Positions 47,869-56,514 of a stretch of 64,000 bases of DNA are shown here, one piece after another. Where the stretch lies: NCBI GenBank assembly GCA_028726605.1, contig JAQYPV010000007.1, positions 62,001 to 126,000 of the forward strand, written 5' to 3'. The stretch comes from Peptoniphilaceae bacterium (GTDB taxonomy: Bacteria; Bacillota; Clostridia; Tissierellales; Peptoniphilaceae). A program made the position numbers and the translations under genes. The notes under the pieces were generated by a model. The model was not told where the DNA came from, made no database searches, and saw only the letters and a program-made list of their open reading frames with translations. The first letter of the stretch is position 1. Every line of letters starts with the position of its first letter.

Positions 47869-48738
47869 ATGCAGCTGGGCAGAATACAGACGCTCCACAT
47901 TCACAGCTTTAAGCCATCGGGCGCCGTCCTCAACGGGGATCTCTTGCTCCCCAAGCGCTACGTGCCCGAAGGGGCCAAAATTGGCGATGCCGTGGAGGTC
48001 TTCGTCCATCGCGATTCCGAAGACCGCATGGTCGCCACGACGAAACGTCCGAAAGTCCAGGTGGGCGAGTTCGCCTATTTGAGCGTCACCGACATCAGTC
48101 CCGTGGGTGCATTTCTGGATTGGGGCATGGACAAGGACCTCTTCTTACCGTATAAAGAACAGCTCCGCAAACTCAAGGTCCACGAAGGCGTGCTCATCTA
48201 CTGTTACGTGGATCAGTCCAATCGCATTGCGGCCACGATGCGCGTGAAGGATCACTTCCCAAAGCCCGCAGGACTTCGGGAAAACGACTGGGTGGACGGC
48301 ACGGTCTACGCCACCAATCCCGAGATCGGCGCGTTCGTGTTGGTGGAGCAAAAGTACAACGGCTTGATCTCCCGCGACGACATGGTGGGCGCGCTCATTC
48401 CGGGTCAGAAGTTGAACCTGCGCGTGGAGCGGATTAAGCCCGATGGAAAGATCGACCTCTCCATGCGTTCGCGCGCGCACGAGCGCATGGATAAGGACGC
48501 CGAGACGATCGTGAGGATGCTTGAAGCCAACCACGGGTACCTTCGAGTGAACGACCACTCGGCTCCTGAAGACATCCGCCAGCTCTTTCAGATGAGCAAA
48601 GCGCAGTTCAAGCGCTCAGTGGGACGGCTGCTCAAAAAAGGCCAAATCGAATTCGCCGACGGGGGCATTCGCATGAAACACGAGGAACGTGGACGTGCGA
48701 CGCGGGCGCGACGTCCGAAACGAGGAGATCGCACATGA
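47869..48738 (+). CDS. CvfB/YitL-family S1-like RNA-binding protein
   Basis: Proteins of this family have tandem S1/OB-like RNA-binding folds and a C-terminal winged helix and affect virulence and RNA processing in Staphylococcus. Seen here: OB-like repeats at about residues 5-65, 67-130 (YLSVTDISPVGAFLDWGMDKD) and 145-210 (VDGTVYATNPEIGAFVLVE), then a winged-helix end with DIRQLFQMSKAQFKRSVGRL near 240-259 and a basic tail. ATG at 47869 follows GAAAGGATT; 289 aa is typical. It overlaps the next gene by 4 bp. Confidence 0.85.
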   Translation: MQLGRIQTLHIHSFKPSGAVLNGDLLLPKRYVPEGAKIGDAVEVFVHRDSEDRMVATTKRPKVQVGEFAYLSVTDISPVGAFLDWGMDKDLFLPYKEQLRKLKVHEGVLIYCYVDQSNRIAATMRVKDHFPKPAGLRENDWVDGTVYATNPEIGAFVLVEQKYNGLISRDDMVGALIPGQKLNLRVERIKPDGKIDLSMRSRAHERMDKDAETIVRMLEANHGYLRVNDHSAPEDIRQLFQMSKAQFKRSVGRLLKKGQIEFADGGIRMKHEERGRATRARRPKRGDRT

Positions 48739-49226
48739 ACGACGATAAAGTGCTGGCCCGCGTGGGCGATGTCGATATTACGGAAGCAGACGTCCGGCGA
48801 CTCAAGCTCGCCTTGGGGGATCAAGCCGTCCAATTTGAAGGGACGGAAGGCGCCGAGCGCCTCCTGGATGAGTTGATCCGTCAAGAACTCCTCTACCGCG
48901 AGGCCAAACGGCGCCATTGGGACCGCGATGAGGCCTTTCGCGAAGTCATGGCGCAAGTGGAACGACAGCAATTACAACAATTCGCTTTGTCTCGCCTTTT
49001 GAGCGAGGCCGAAGTGTCCAGGGACGAAGTGGAAGCGTATTACGAGGCGCACGAGGACCGCTTTTCCCCCGAGGAGAAGAGAGACCCGGCGGCGCTCAAA
49101 GCGCGCATCTACCAACAGCTCATGCTTTTGCGCCAACAGGCGCTCTACGTCAATCTGACACGTCAATGGGAACGAGAATACCACGTGATACGAGAACCGC
49201 TCGAAAGCGATACGAAAGGGGAATGA
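48735..49226 (+). CDS. SurA-N-like protein without a parvulin domain
   Basis: The N-terminal 100 residues (VLARVGDVDITEADVRRLKL, ERLLDELIRQELLYREAKRR) match the SurA_N/PrsA substrate-binding segment found in clostridial peptidyl-prolyl isomerases. There is no signal peptide or lipobox, so it should be cytoplasmic. The PPIase domain expected after the EAYYEAHEDRF linker (about residues 103-113) is missing; the chain goes straight into the closing helix and ends at 163 aa, about 80-90 residues short. It is therefore probably a holdase-type chaperone rather than an isomerase. ATG at 48735 overlaps the previous stop; GAGGAG upstream. Confidence 0.72.
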   Translation: MNDDKVLARVGDVDITEADVRRLKLALGDQAVQFEGTEGAERLLDELIRQELLYREAKRRHWDRDEAFREVMAQVERQQLQQFALSRLLSEAEVSRDEVEAYYEAHEDRFSPEEKRDPAALKARIYQQLMLLRQQALYVNLTRQWEREYHVIREPLESDTKGE

Positions 49227-49227
49227 A

Positions 49228-50679
49228 ATGGAAATCGCCAACTATCCCGACCATCCGGTGTTTCAGCACTTTTACGATCTGAATCAGGTGCCGCGATGCT
49301 CGGATCACGTCGAAGCCATCGGAGAAGCTCTGATGCACAAAGCGGACGCGATGGGCTTGTCTGCGGAAAAAGACGCGGCTGGAAACGTGCGCATCGTGCG
49401 CTTGGCGGATCCGGCCTATGCGAATGCGCCGCGCGTCATCATCCAAGGGCACATGGACATGGTGTGCGTACAGTCGAAAGAGTCGAAGCACGATTTCACT
49501 TGCGAGCCCATTGAAATGGAAGTGCGCGACGGCTGGCTGCGGGCCAAGGGCACGACGCTCGGCGCGGACGACGGCATTGGCCTAGCCATGGGTCTCGCGC
49601 TGCTTGAAGAAGTGATGCCGCTGCCTGAAGTGCAGGTGCTTGCCACGACCAACGAGGAGACGGGTATGGACGGCGCCCTGGGCATTTCGCCGGAATGGCT
49701 CGACGCGGACATGTTGGTGAACATCGACTCGGAAGAAGAAGGCTTTGTGACGTGCGGCTGTGCCGGCGGCGCCACGGGTGAGTTTAAGATGCCTCTCGAA
49801 CGAGAGATGGCTTCGGGGCTCTCCGGTCTCGCTCTCACCGTGACAGGGATGCGGGGCGGTCACTCGGGGACGAGCATTCTCTCCGTTCCGCACAATGCGG
49901 CCAAGGTGATGGCGGAGTGGATTCGCGCCATCAGTCACCGCGCGTCCATTCGCCTCTTTTCGTTTCACTCCGGTGAGAAGCACAACGCCATTCCGAACGA
50001 AGCGCAGGCCGTCATCGGCTTTGCCGCAGAGGAGCGAGAGGCCGTGATCGCCGCGCTCGACGCCACGTGGGAGGAGATCCTCGGTCGCATCTTAAAACAG
50101 GAGCCGGATGTCTCCAAACAGCAGGACGACGTCGCCCTCAACGACGCACCGCTCACCGACGCCTCGATGAAGGCGCTTTTGAGCCTCGTCGAGCTCATGC
50201 CGCACGGCGTGTACAAGATGCATGAGGACGAGGAAAAGGGCGTCGTGGCTTCGGACAACCTCGCCATCGTCTCGACGCAGGACGCTTTTGCGGACATCAT
50301 GGTGTCGGTGCGCTCCAGTGATCCCGCCGTGGGCGCTGAGCTCGAATCCAAGATCGCCCAGGTGCTCGCCACTTTTGAAGGGACGGGCGAATACGTCGAC
50401 CGCTATCCGGCGTGGGCCCTCGTGGAGGATTCGCCGTTGCGCGAGCTCTTGAAGGACGTCTACCGAGATCAGTACGGCGAAGAGGTCGTCGTGAAAGACA
50501 TTCACGCGGGCCTCGAATGCGGGATGTTTGCCGAGAAGAATCCGCGCCTCGATATGATCTCCATCGGTCCGGACATGGAAGGCGTACACACCGCCGCCGA
50601 ACGTCTCAACATCGACTCGACGTTGCGCACCTATGAGTTGCTCAAAAAGTTAATGGAACGTGTCGCCACCAAGGCATGA
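49228..50679 (+). CDS. pepD: aminoacyl-histidine dipeptidase (M20 family, PepD)
   Basis: A di-zinc peptidase that hydrolyses dipeptides such as Xaa-His (carnosinase-like). Metal and catalytic motifs are intact: IIQGHMDMVC near residues 71-80, TLGADDGIGLA near 110-120, TNEETGMDGALG near 139-150, and the C-terminal metal His region ISIGPDMEGVHTAAERL. 483 aa is standard for PepD. ATG at 49228 follows AAAGGGG. No signal peptide, so it is cytosolic and may use imported peptides. A TATAAT promoter for the next unit starts inside its 3' end. Confidence 0.93.
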   Translation: MEIANYPDHPVFQHFYDLNQVPRCSDHVEAIGEALMHKADAMGLSAEKDAAGNVRIVRLADPAYANAPRVIIQGHMDMVCVQSKESKHDFTCEPIEMEVRDGWLRAKGTTLGADDGIGLAMGLALLEEVMPLPEVQVLATTNEETGMDGALGISPEWLDADMLVNIDSEEEGFVTCGCAGGATGEFKMPLEREMASGLSGLALTVTGMRGGHSGTSILSVPHNAAKVMAEWIRAISHRASIRLFSFHSGEKHNAIPNEAQAVIGFAAEEREAVIAALDATWEEILGRILKQEPDVSKQQDDVALNDAPLTDASMKALLSLVELMPHGVYKMHEDEEKGVVASDNLAIVSTQDAFADIMVSVRSSDPAVGAELESKIAQVLATFEGTGEYVDRYPAWALVEDSPLRELLKDVYRDQYGEEVVVKDIHAGLECGMFAEKNPRLDMISIGPDMEGVHTAAERLNIDSTLRTYELLKKLMERVATKA

Positions 50680-50691
50680 ACACGGTATAAT
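50663..50691 (+). promoter_or_regulatory. promoter of the DUF1292 gene
   Basis: TCGCCA (50663-50668, 4 of 6 consensus), 17-bp spacer, perfect -10 TATAAT (50686-50691), 47 bp before the start codon. Confidence 0.6.
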
Positions 50692-50738
50692 GAGGACGAC
50701 CCACTGGCGTTTTCAACAACCCAAAAAGGAGGATCAAG

Positions 50739-51113
50739 ATGGACGAGAAAGAGAAAGATTTCGAAACTGCCGATGAAGCGGTAGACGCCACCGGCGAATA
50801 CGATGAGGAATTTGACATGGTCGAAGTGGACGACGAAGACGTCATCGTCATCACGGACGAAGACGGCGTGGAACACGAAGCGATTGTCTTAGACATCTTC
50901 CCGTTCAACGGCAAAGAGTACATGGCGCTGTTCTTCACGGAGACGGAAGAGGAAGATGGCCAGATTGAATTCTACGAATATGCAGAAACGGAAAACGAAG
51001 ACGAAGCGGAATTGACCGAAATTGAATCGGATGAGGAATACAATGCCGTGGCGGACGCGTTCGACAAGTTGCTCGAAGAAGACGAGCACGACCACGAGCA
51101 CGAAGAAGACTGA
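50739..51113 (+). CDS. DUF1292 acidic protein
   Basis: A 124-aa, very acidic cytoplasmic protein (residues 1-35 and 85-124 are mainly Glu/Asp). The middle (VEHEAIVLDIFPFNGKEYMA near residues 47-66) matches DUF1292, a family found in Firmicutes next to yrrK/yrvM-type genes and of unknown function. The C-terminus EDEHDHEHEED could bind metal. ATG at 50739 follows AAAGGAGGAT. The P-loop gene follows after 12 bp. Confidence 0.82.
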   Translation: MDEKEKDFETADEAVDATGEYDEEFDMVEVDDEDVIVITDEDGVEHEAIVLDIFPFNGKEYMALFFTETEEEDGQIEFYEYAETENEDEAELTEIESDEEYNAVADAFDKLLEEDEHDHEHEED

Positions 51114-51125
51114 GAGGAGGGGGAC

Positions 51126-51551
51126 ATGGTTCGACTGATTCTCGGCGCCTCGGGCAGCGGAAAGACGACACAGTTGATTGAAGAGGCCAACGAGGCCTTT
51201 AAGACGACTAACGGTCACGTGGTGTTTGTGGATCGCGATGACGATCAGATGCTGCAACTGGACCACTCAATTCGCCTGATCAACATGGAAGACTACCACA
51301 TCGACTCTTTTGACCGTCTCTACGGCCTGTTGGCCGGCGTCATGGCGCGCGACTACGACATTCAAAAGATCTACATCGATGACCTTCATAAGGACATTCT
51401 GCACCCGGAAAACCTCGAGTCTGCTTTGACCTCCCTCGTGACGCTGGGCGACGAAAACAACACGACCATCGTGTTGGCCCTTTCGATGGAGAAAAGTGCC
51501 ATTCCTGAGGTGGAAGGCATTGAAATTGAAGAACGTGTACAGGAAGCCTGA
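51126..51551 (+). CDS. small P-loop protein of unknown function
   Basis: A 141-aa protein starting with a clear Walker A motif, LILGASGSGKTTQL (residues 4-17). A candidate Walker B is YIDDLHK near 84-90. I do not recognise a named family; it is too short for a classical kinase and has no lid motifs. It probably binds ATP or GTP. ATG at 51126 follows GAGGAGGGGG. Co-transcribed with the DUF1292 gene and followed by a strong terminator. Confidence 0.75.
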   Translation: MVRLILGASGSGKTTQLIEEANEAFKTTNGHVVFVDRDDDQMLQLDHSIRLINMEDYHIDSFDRLYGLLAGVMARDYDIQKIYIDDLHKDILHPENLESALTSLVTLGDENNTTIVLALSMEKSAIPEVEGIEIEERVQEA

Positions 51552-51561
51552 GCGCGTTTGA

Positions 51562-51592
51562 AGCGTGTCCTTCGGGGACACGCTCTTTTTTT
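51562..51592 (+). terminator. intrinsic terminator after the P-loop gene
   Basis: 9-bp perfect stem AGCGTGTCC (51562-51570) with GGACACGCT (51576-51584), loop TTCGG, then CTTTTTTT. Confidence 0.9.
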
Positions 51593-51608
51593 ATGGTGAG
51601 AGGTGACG

Positions 51609-52553
51609 ATGCGTGAACTGAAGATTGCCGAGAACGACGCGGGTCAACGGCTCGATCGGTATCTCGAAAAAGTGTTTCCGGGGGCGAGCGGCGGCTTCTT
51701 GCAAAAGATGATTCGACAGAAGAAAATCAAGGTCAATCACAAGCGCGCCACGGCCGAGGCCATGCTCGACTGCGGCGACGCAGTACAACTCTACATCTAC
51801 GACGAGGTGCTCGATCCTTTGATGAAGAAGCACGTGGCGCCGCGCAGCCGCCTTCGGTTGGAGTACGTGTTCGAAAATGAGCACTTCGTTGTGATCGACA
51901 AGCCCTCCGGTCTCTTGAGCCACCCCGCGCGACCCGAAGACTACGGTCAGACCGTGGTCGACGCGTTCGTCGCCGATCTCATTGCCCGGAAGATCTACGT
52001 GCCGCGAAATGAGAAGAGCTTCGTTCCCGCCCTGGTCAATCGGCTCGACCGCTACACGGCGGGCCTTGTGATCGGCGCAAAGACGCACGAGGCGGCGATG
52101 GTGCTCACGCAGATGATTCGCGAAGGAAATCTGCAGAAGGACTACATGGCTTACGTCGAAGGCCGCGTGGATAAAGCGCGGCACATCGCGCTGCCTCTCC
52201 TCACTGAGAATGGTCGCTCTCGTGTTGACGACACGGGGAAGCCCGCCTCCACTTACGTCACTCCCGTGCACTGGACCCCTCGCGTTTCGCAGTGTGACAT
52301 TCAGTTGGAGACGGGGCGCACTCATCAGATTCGCGCTCACCTCTCCGCCATCGGCCATCCCCTGATCGGCGACGGGATGTACGGCGCGCGACAGTGGCGC
52401 AGCGCATACCCACATCCGCTGCTCTTGGCGCATCATCTGACGCTCAACGGGGGCAGTGCGCTTGAAATTCCGGAGTCATTCAACGTATACTCAACCCAGA
52501 TTGAAGCATTTCAGAAAATGTGGGATTCATTGAAGGCGAAGGGGGAGCAATGA
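51609..52553 (+). CDS. RluA-family 23S rRNA pseudouridine synthase
   Basis: Converts uridine to pseudouridine in 23S rRNA. An N-terminal S4 RNA-binding domain (GQRLDRYLEKVFPG, residues 12-25, through KIKVNHKRA) precedes the catalytic domain with the Asp motif NRLDRYTAGLVIGAK near 138-152 and the TGRTHQIRAHLSAIGHPL stretch near 235-252. The NRLD form is typical of RluC-like members. ATG at 51609 follows GAGAGGTG; GTG at 51603 is an alternative. 314 aa. Its stop overlaps the response-regulator start (ATGA). Confidence 0.92.
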   Translation: MRELKIAENDAGQRLDRYLEKVFPGASGGFLQKMIRQKKIKVNHKRATAEAMLDCGDAVQLYIYDEVLDPLMKKHVAPRSRLRLEYVFENEHFVVIDKPSGLLSHPARPEDYGQTVVDAFVADLIARKIYVPRNEKSFVPALVNRLDRYTAGLVIGAKTHEAAMVLTQMIREGNLQKDYMAYVEGRVDKARHIALPLLTENGRSRVDDTGKPASTYVTPVHWTPRVSQCDIQLETGRTHQIRAHLSAIGHPLIGDGMYGARQWRSAYPHPLLLAHHLTLNGGSALEIPESFNVYSTQIEAFQKMWDSLKAKGEQ

Positions 52554-53266
52554 GTATTCGCATCTTGTTAGTCGAAGACGAAGCGCCAATTCGTATGTTC
52601 ACGAAGATCAACTTGGAAAACGAAGGGTTCACCATTCTCGAGGCCGACACGGGGGAGAGCGGCATCGCCATCGCCCGCGCCGAGCACCCCGACATCGTCA
52701 TCCTGGATCTGATGTTGCCCGGCATTTCCGGATATGAAGTCTGTGAGACGCTCAGGACGGAAATGCCCCACATCGGCATCATCATGCTGACCGCCAAATC
52801 ACAGGAGATCGATCGCATTTTGGGACTGGAGAAGGGAACGGACGACTACATGGTCAAGCCCTTTAATCCCCATGAACTGGCCCTGCGCGTGCGCTCGCTC
52901 ATCCGCCGTCTGCGGCTGGATCCGGGGGACGAGGAACCCAAGACCGCCAATTCGCCGCAGATGATTCAGGATGGGCCGTTTGTGCTGGACCAGTACGCCC
53001 GCGTGTTCTACAAAAACGGGGAGGAGATCGACCTCACGCCGACCGAGCTTGCCATGGTGCGCATGTTTATCTCCAGGCCCGGCAAGGCGCTCAGCCGTGA
53101 AGAAATCTTGCATCAGATTTGGGGCGAAGATAACCACGGCGAGACGAAGATCGTGGACGTCAACGTCCGACGCATTCGCTCGAAAATTGAGGATAATCCG
53201 GCCAAGCCGGCCTATCTGGAAACCGTATGGGGAGTGGGATACCGGTGGAAGAAAAACGACGCATAA
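52550..53266 (+). CDS. OmpR/PhoB-family response regulator
   Basis: A DNA-binding response regulator partnered with the downstream kinase. The receiver domain (residues 1-120) has the acidic pocket VEDE (8-11), the phospho-acceptor Asp53 in ILDLMLPG and the conserved Lys in YMVKPFNPHEL. The winged-helix effector domain (about 140-238) shows DLTPTELAMVRMF, LSREEILHQIWG and TVWGVGYRW. 238 aa is standard. ATG at 52550 overlaps the RluA-family stop, with GGGGGAG upstream. Confidence 0.94.
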   Translation: MSIRILLVEDEAPIRMFTKINLENEGFTILEADTGESGIAIARAEHPDIVILDLMLPGISGYEVCETLRTEMPHIGIIMLTAKSQEIDRILGLEKGTDDYMVKPFNPHELALRVRSLIRRLRLDPGDEEPKTANSPQMIQDGPFVLDQYARVFYKNGEEIDLTPTELAMVRMFISRPGKALSREEILHQIWGEDNHGETKIVDVNVRRIRSKIEDNPAKPAYLETVWGVGYRWKKNDA

Positions 53267-54708
53267 TACCGGAACAGCTGCACAACCTCACTTTCGACCG
53301 CGTGAAAGACACCATCGGCCTGCGCATCATGGGGCTGGTCCTCGCCGTGGTCTTTTTTGGCACGGTCATCTTTGAGATCTTCTATGTGCGCTCCCTCTAC
53401 GACTACTACTACGACAACATGAGCGGGTCGCTCACTACACAGGCACGCTACAATGAGGAGCTCTTTTACAGTTACGTCTCCGATGAAGATCTGAACAAGG
53501 TCGTCTTGGAGAACAAGAATCAGTTCTTTCGCGGCAACGCCATGCAAGTGCAGCTCTTGAACAACGACGGCACGGTGCTTTACGACAGCGCCGGTTCCAA
53601 TCTGCCCGGATCGACCCTGGTCACGGAAGACGTGCAAAATGCGCAGGAAAACCGCGCCGGGACCGTTGTGGGCACGGCGTCGTACTCCAATGAGCACGTC
53701 ATGAGCCTCTCCTATCCGCTGCGCAGCCCGGAAAATCAGGTGGGCATCATCCGCCTCACGACGTCTCTTGCGGAGGTGGATGAACTCATCCGCGAGCGCA
53801 TTCTCTTGTCCCTCGCGTTTTCCGCGTTCGTGTTGCTCTTGAGCGGCCTCTGGTCCTATCTCATCACGCGCTCCATCGTCAAGCCCATTCGCGCCCTCAC
53901 GGGAGTGGCCAATCGCCTCTCCGACGGGCAGTACACGGAACGCGCAGACGAGTCGTCTCAGGGCGAGATCGGCGAACTCGCGCGCACGATGAACCTGATG
54001 AGCGACAACATCGCTCAGAAAGAAAAACTCAAAAACGAATTCATTTCGTCGGTGTCGCATGAACTGCGCACGCCCTTGACGTCCATCAAGGGATGGGCCG
54101 TGACGCTTCAAAACGACAACATCAAACCGGAGATCATGGATGAAGGGCTGAAGATCATTGAAAAGGAATCCGAGCGCCTGGGCACGATGGTGGAAGAACT
54201 CTTGGACTTCTCGCGCTTTTCGACAGGACGCCTTTCACTTAACAAGGTGTCGTTCGACCTCGTGGAGATGGCCAATCGCCTGCTGCGGCAGATGACGCCG
54301 CGGGCGAACGAAAAGGACGTGCATCTCAACTACAGCTATTCCGAAAAGACGGTCGTGGTGGTGGCGGACGAGGATCGCATCAAGCAAGTGCTCATCAACG
54401 TCTTGGACAACGCCATCAAGTTCACTGATTCCGGCGGCACGATCTACTTGGAAATTCAGACCGCACCGGGCTGGGTGACGGTGACCGTGACGGATACGGG
54501 CATCGGCATTTCGGAAGACGAAATCCAATTTGTGACCGAAAAGTTCTGGAAGGGCTCGTCGAGTCAGTCTCATTCGGGCCTTGGACTCTCCATCAGCGAA
54601 GAAATTGCAAAGGCGCATGGCGGAAGTCTCAAGATCAAGAGCCGTTTGGGTACGGGGACGAGCGTATCGCTCCTCTTGCCGATGCCGGAACAGAAGGAGG
54701 ACGTATGA
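53245..54708 (+). CDS. membrane sensor histidine kinase
   Basis: HisKA-type sensor kinase for the adjacent regulator. Order: membrane helix 1 (about residues 22-44), an extracytoplasmic region of about 140 residues, helix 2 (about 183-205), a HAMP linker, the dimerisation domain with phospho-His in SVSHELRTPLTSIKGW (about residue 272), and an HATPase domain with N-box VLDNAIKFT and G-boxes DTGIGIS and GLGLSIS. GTG at 53245 has GGGGAG ten bases upstream; ATG at 53227 would add six residues but lacks a ribosome site. It overlaps the regulator gene and, by ATGA, the lipoprotein gene. Confidence 0.92.
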   Translation: MEEKRRIIPEQLHNLTFDRVKDTIGLRIMGLVLAVVFFGTVIFEIFYVRSLYDYYYDNMSGSLTTQARYNEELFYSYVSDEDLNKVVLENKNQFFRGNAMQVQLLNNDGTVLYDSAGSNLPGSTLVTEDVQNAQENRAGTVVGTASYSNEHVMSLSYPLRSPENQVGIIRLTTSLAEVDELIRERILLSLAFSAFVLLLSGLWSYLITRSIVKPIRALTGVANRLSDGQYTERADESSQGEIGELARTMNLMSDNIAQKEKLKNEFISSVSHELRTPLTSIKGWAVTLQNDNIKPEIMDEGLKIIEKESERLGTMVEELLDFSRFSTGRLSLNKVSFDLVEMANRLLRQMTPRANEKDVHLNYSYSEKTVVVVADEDRIKQVLINVLDNAIKFTDSGGTIYLEIQTAPGWVTVTVTDTGIGISEDEIQFVTEKFWKGSSSQSHSGLGLSISEEIAKAHGGSLKIKSRLGTGTSVSLLLPMPEQKEDV

Positions 54709-56219
54709 AAAAGAGAATGCTCTTTCTCGTCGCGATGCTCTTGCTCCTCGTCGGCTGCGGCTCCAAGGAGGCCTCGACGCCGTTGGACTCCGCGGCGCTC
54801 ATGCGTTCTCCCGTTCTAAGCCAGCTGCCGCTGCAAGGGGTGTGGGAGATCGACGCCATTCGCCAGGACGCGTCCAATGTCTCAAACGCCAAGTACGCCG
54901 TAAAGGACAAACTCTACATCGACCCCGCGTTTGTGGCCATCAACGATCAGGTCACCATCGCGCCGACGTTCACGTCCAAAAGCGTCAACATGAAGGACTA
55001 CGCCGACCTGCGCCACATTTCCCAGGATACGGGGATTGCCCCGGAAGAGGATGTGCAGGTGCACATGATCCGCGACAACGACCTGTTTTCCATGGACCTC
55101 ATCTTCCTGGGAGACGATCGCATCGCGTTCTCGGACGAATCGCGTCTCTACCTCTTGACGCGCGTCAACGAGATCGTACCCGAGAACACGAAGAATTCGT
55201 ACTTGGAGCTGGCCCATCAATCGAAGAGCGACGTGACGACGCCGCGCCATCAGAGTCACATCTCGACGGTCATCGGCGTCCGCACGCCCACGCGATCGTC
55301 CAGCGGCTATCCCTACAGCACGTACCAGACCTATCTCATTGAAGACGAACCCGAGCAGGCACGCCCCTTCGTCTACATGATCGACCAGCTGTTTTTGCTG
55401 GACGACGATAACAACACGCGCCTGCTGTCCTATGAACCGCTGGAGGGCGATCCCAACAATCAGATCATGAACGGACGGTATACATATTCGGCGCCGTACG
55501 ACGAAACCCAAGAGAGCGCCAGCGTCCTGAACGACGCCTTGGGGCGAGAGATCACGTTTGCCCAAGGCAACTATGTCTCGTTTGTGCGCCCTTCGAGCTA
55601 CCCGCCGAATGCCGACGACATGCCGCAGTACGAGATCATGCGCCTCGACGCACTTGAACGCGAGAAGGCGCTTTCCGTCGACGATCTCGGCGGAGAGAAG
55701 GAGCGCGAGGCGTTTCACGCGCAGATTCACAATCAATTGGAGATGATCGATCCGGAGGGGACGGTCGACGCGAAAAAGTACCCCGTCGACGACCAGAACA
55801 TCGGCATCGTGCGGCGCAATTCCACGTGGTCGTTTGTGACGACGATGAACTGGGCGGCGGGAAACAACACCTTTCCGTCGCGCATTTACGTGGATCTGGT
55901 GACGAAGATTCCGGCATTTCAAGTGCCGAAGGAACAGATCGGATGGACGCGCATCACGAACAAAGTGCCGCTGGCCGTGGCGGCGGGCATTTCGCCGTCG
56001 GGCGAGCGGGTCTTCATTCAAAGCGAAGACGAATTGCTCTACTACAATGCCACGAAGGACGCTATCGAAGAGACGGCGCGCCTGTCCATCCAACTGGGAA
56101 AGGGCGCTCAGATCGTCAACTTACAGTATTTCTACGATGATCAGGCCGGAGACATACGAGCCAAGTTCGTGAATCTCCCCCAGGCGCATCCGGAGGTCAT
56201 CTATTACGATTTGCGCTGA
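54705..56219 (+). CDS. large lipoprotein of unknown function, linked to the two-component system
   Basis: A 504-aa protein with a lipoprotein signal: hydrophobic LFLVAMLLLLVGC, lipobox LVGC with the Cys at about residue 18. The mature part is mixed beta-rich sequence with repeated F-V/Y-V strands and no domain I can name. The lack of zinc or Ser-hydrolase motifs argues against an enzyme; a beta-propeller-like or ligand-binding role is possible. ATG at 54705 follows AAGGAGG and overlaps the kinase stop (ATGA), so it is almost certainly part of the same operon and may be the accessory sensor or main output at the cell surface. Confidence 0.78.
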   Translation: MKKRMLFLVAMLLLLVGCGSKEASTPLDSAALMRSPVLSQLPLQGVWEIDAIRQDASNVSNAKYAVKDKLYIDPAFVAINDQVTIAPTFTSKSVNMKDYADLRHISQDTGIAPEEDVQVHMIRDNDLFSMDLIFLGDDRIAFSDESRLYLLTRVNEIVPENTKNSYLELAHQSKSDVTTPRHQSHISTVIGVRTPTRSSSGYPYSTYQTYLIEDEPEQARPFVYMIDQLFLLDDDNNTRLLSYEPLEGDPNNQIMNGRYTYSAPYDETQESASVLNDALGREITFAQGNYVSFVRPSSYPPNADDMPQYEIMRLDALEREKALSVDDLGGEKEREAFHAQIHNQLEMIDPEGTVDAKKYPVDDQNIGIVRRNSTWSFVTTMNWAAGNNTFPSRIYVDLVTKIPAFQVPKEQIGWTRITNKVPLAVAAGISPSGERVFIQSEDELLYYNATKDAIEETARLSIQLGKGAQIVNLQYFYDDQAGDIRAKFVNLPQAHPEVIYYDLR

Positions 56220-56226
56220 GCGAGCC

Positions 56227-56514
56227 TTAGTCCAAGAGCCTCTGAATGAGCTCTTCGGGCGACGGCGCGTCCGCGACGAGGCGCTCTTTTTGGTCGTGTG
56301 TGAGCTTTTTGATGGCCGCTTCGAGGCGAAGTCCCACAGAGCGCGTGGGGACGGCCCAGGCCTGGGCGAGGGCGACGGGACGACGAGAGCGCGTGTACTT
56401 GGCCCCGACTCCGCTGTTGTGCGCGGCCACGCGATGCGAAAGATCGGTGGTGTAGCCGGTGTACAGGCTCTGGTCCGCACAGCGCAGGAGGTAGACGTAG
56501 TGCGCGTCACTCAT
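56227..56514 (-). CDS. GIY-YIG nuclease-domain protein (UPF0213/YhbQ type)
   Basis: A 95-aa protein made of a single GIY-YIG fold: HYVYLLRCADQSLYTGYTTD at residues 5-24 gives the Y-V-Y-x(n)-Y-T-G signature, followed by RVAAHNSGVGAKYTRSRRPV with conserved Arg and Glu (LRLEAAIK). These stand-alone proteins are thought to act on DNA; the cellular role is unclear. The ATG at 56514 is inside recX (8-bp overlap), so they are co-transcribed. A longer upstream frame through recX is a shadow. Converges with the lipoprotein gene with only 7 bp between. Confidence 0.88.
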   Translation of the reverse strand: MSDAHYVYLLRCADQSLYTGYTTDLSHRVAAHNSGVGAKYTRSRRPVALAQAWAVPTRSVGLRLEAAIKKLTHDQKERLVADAPSPEELIQRLLD

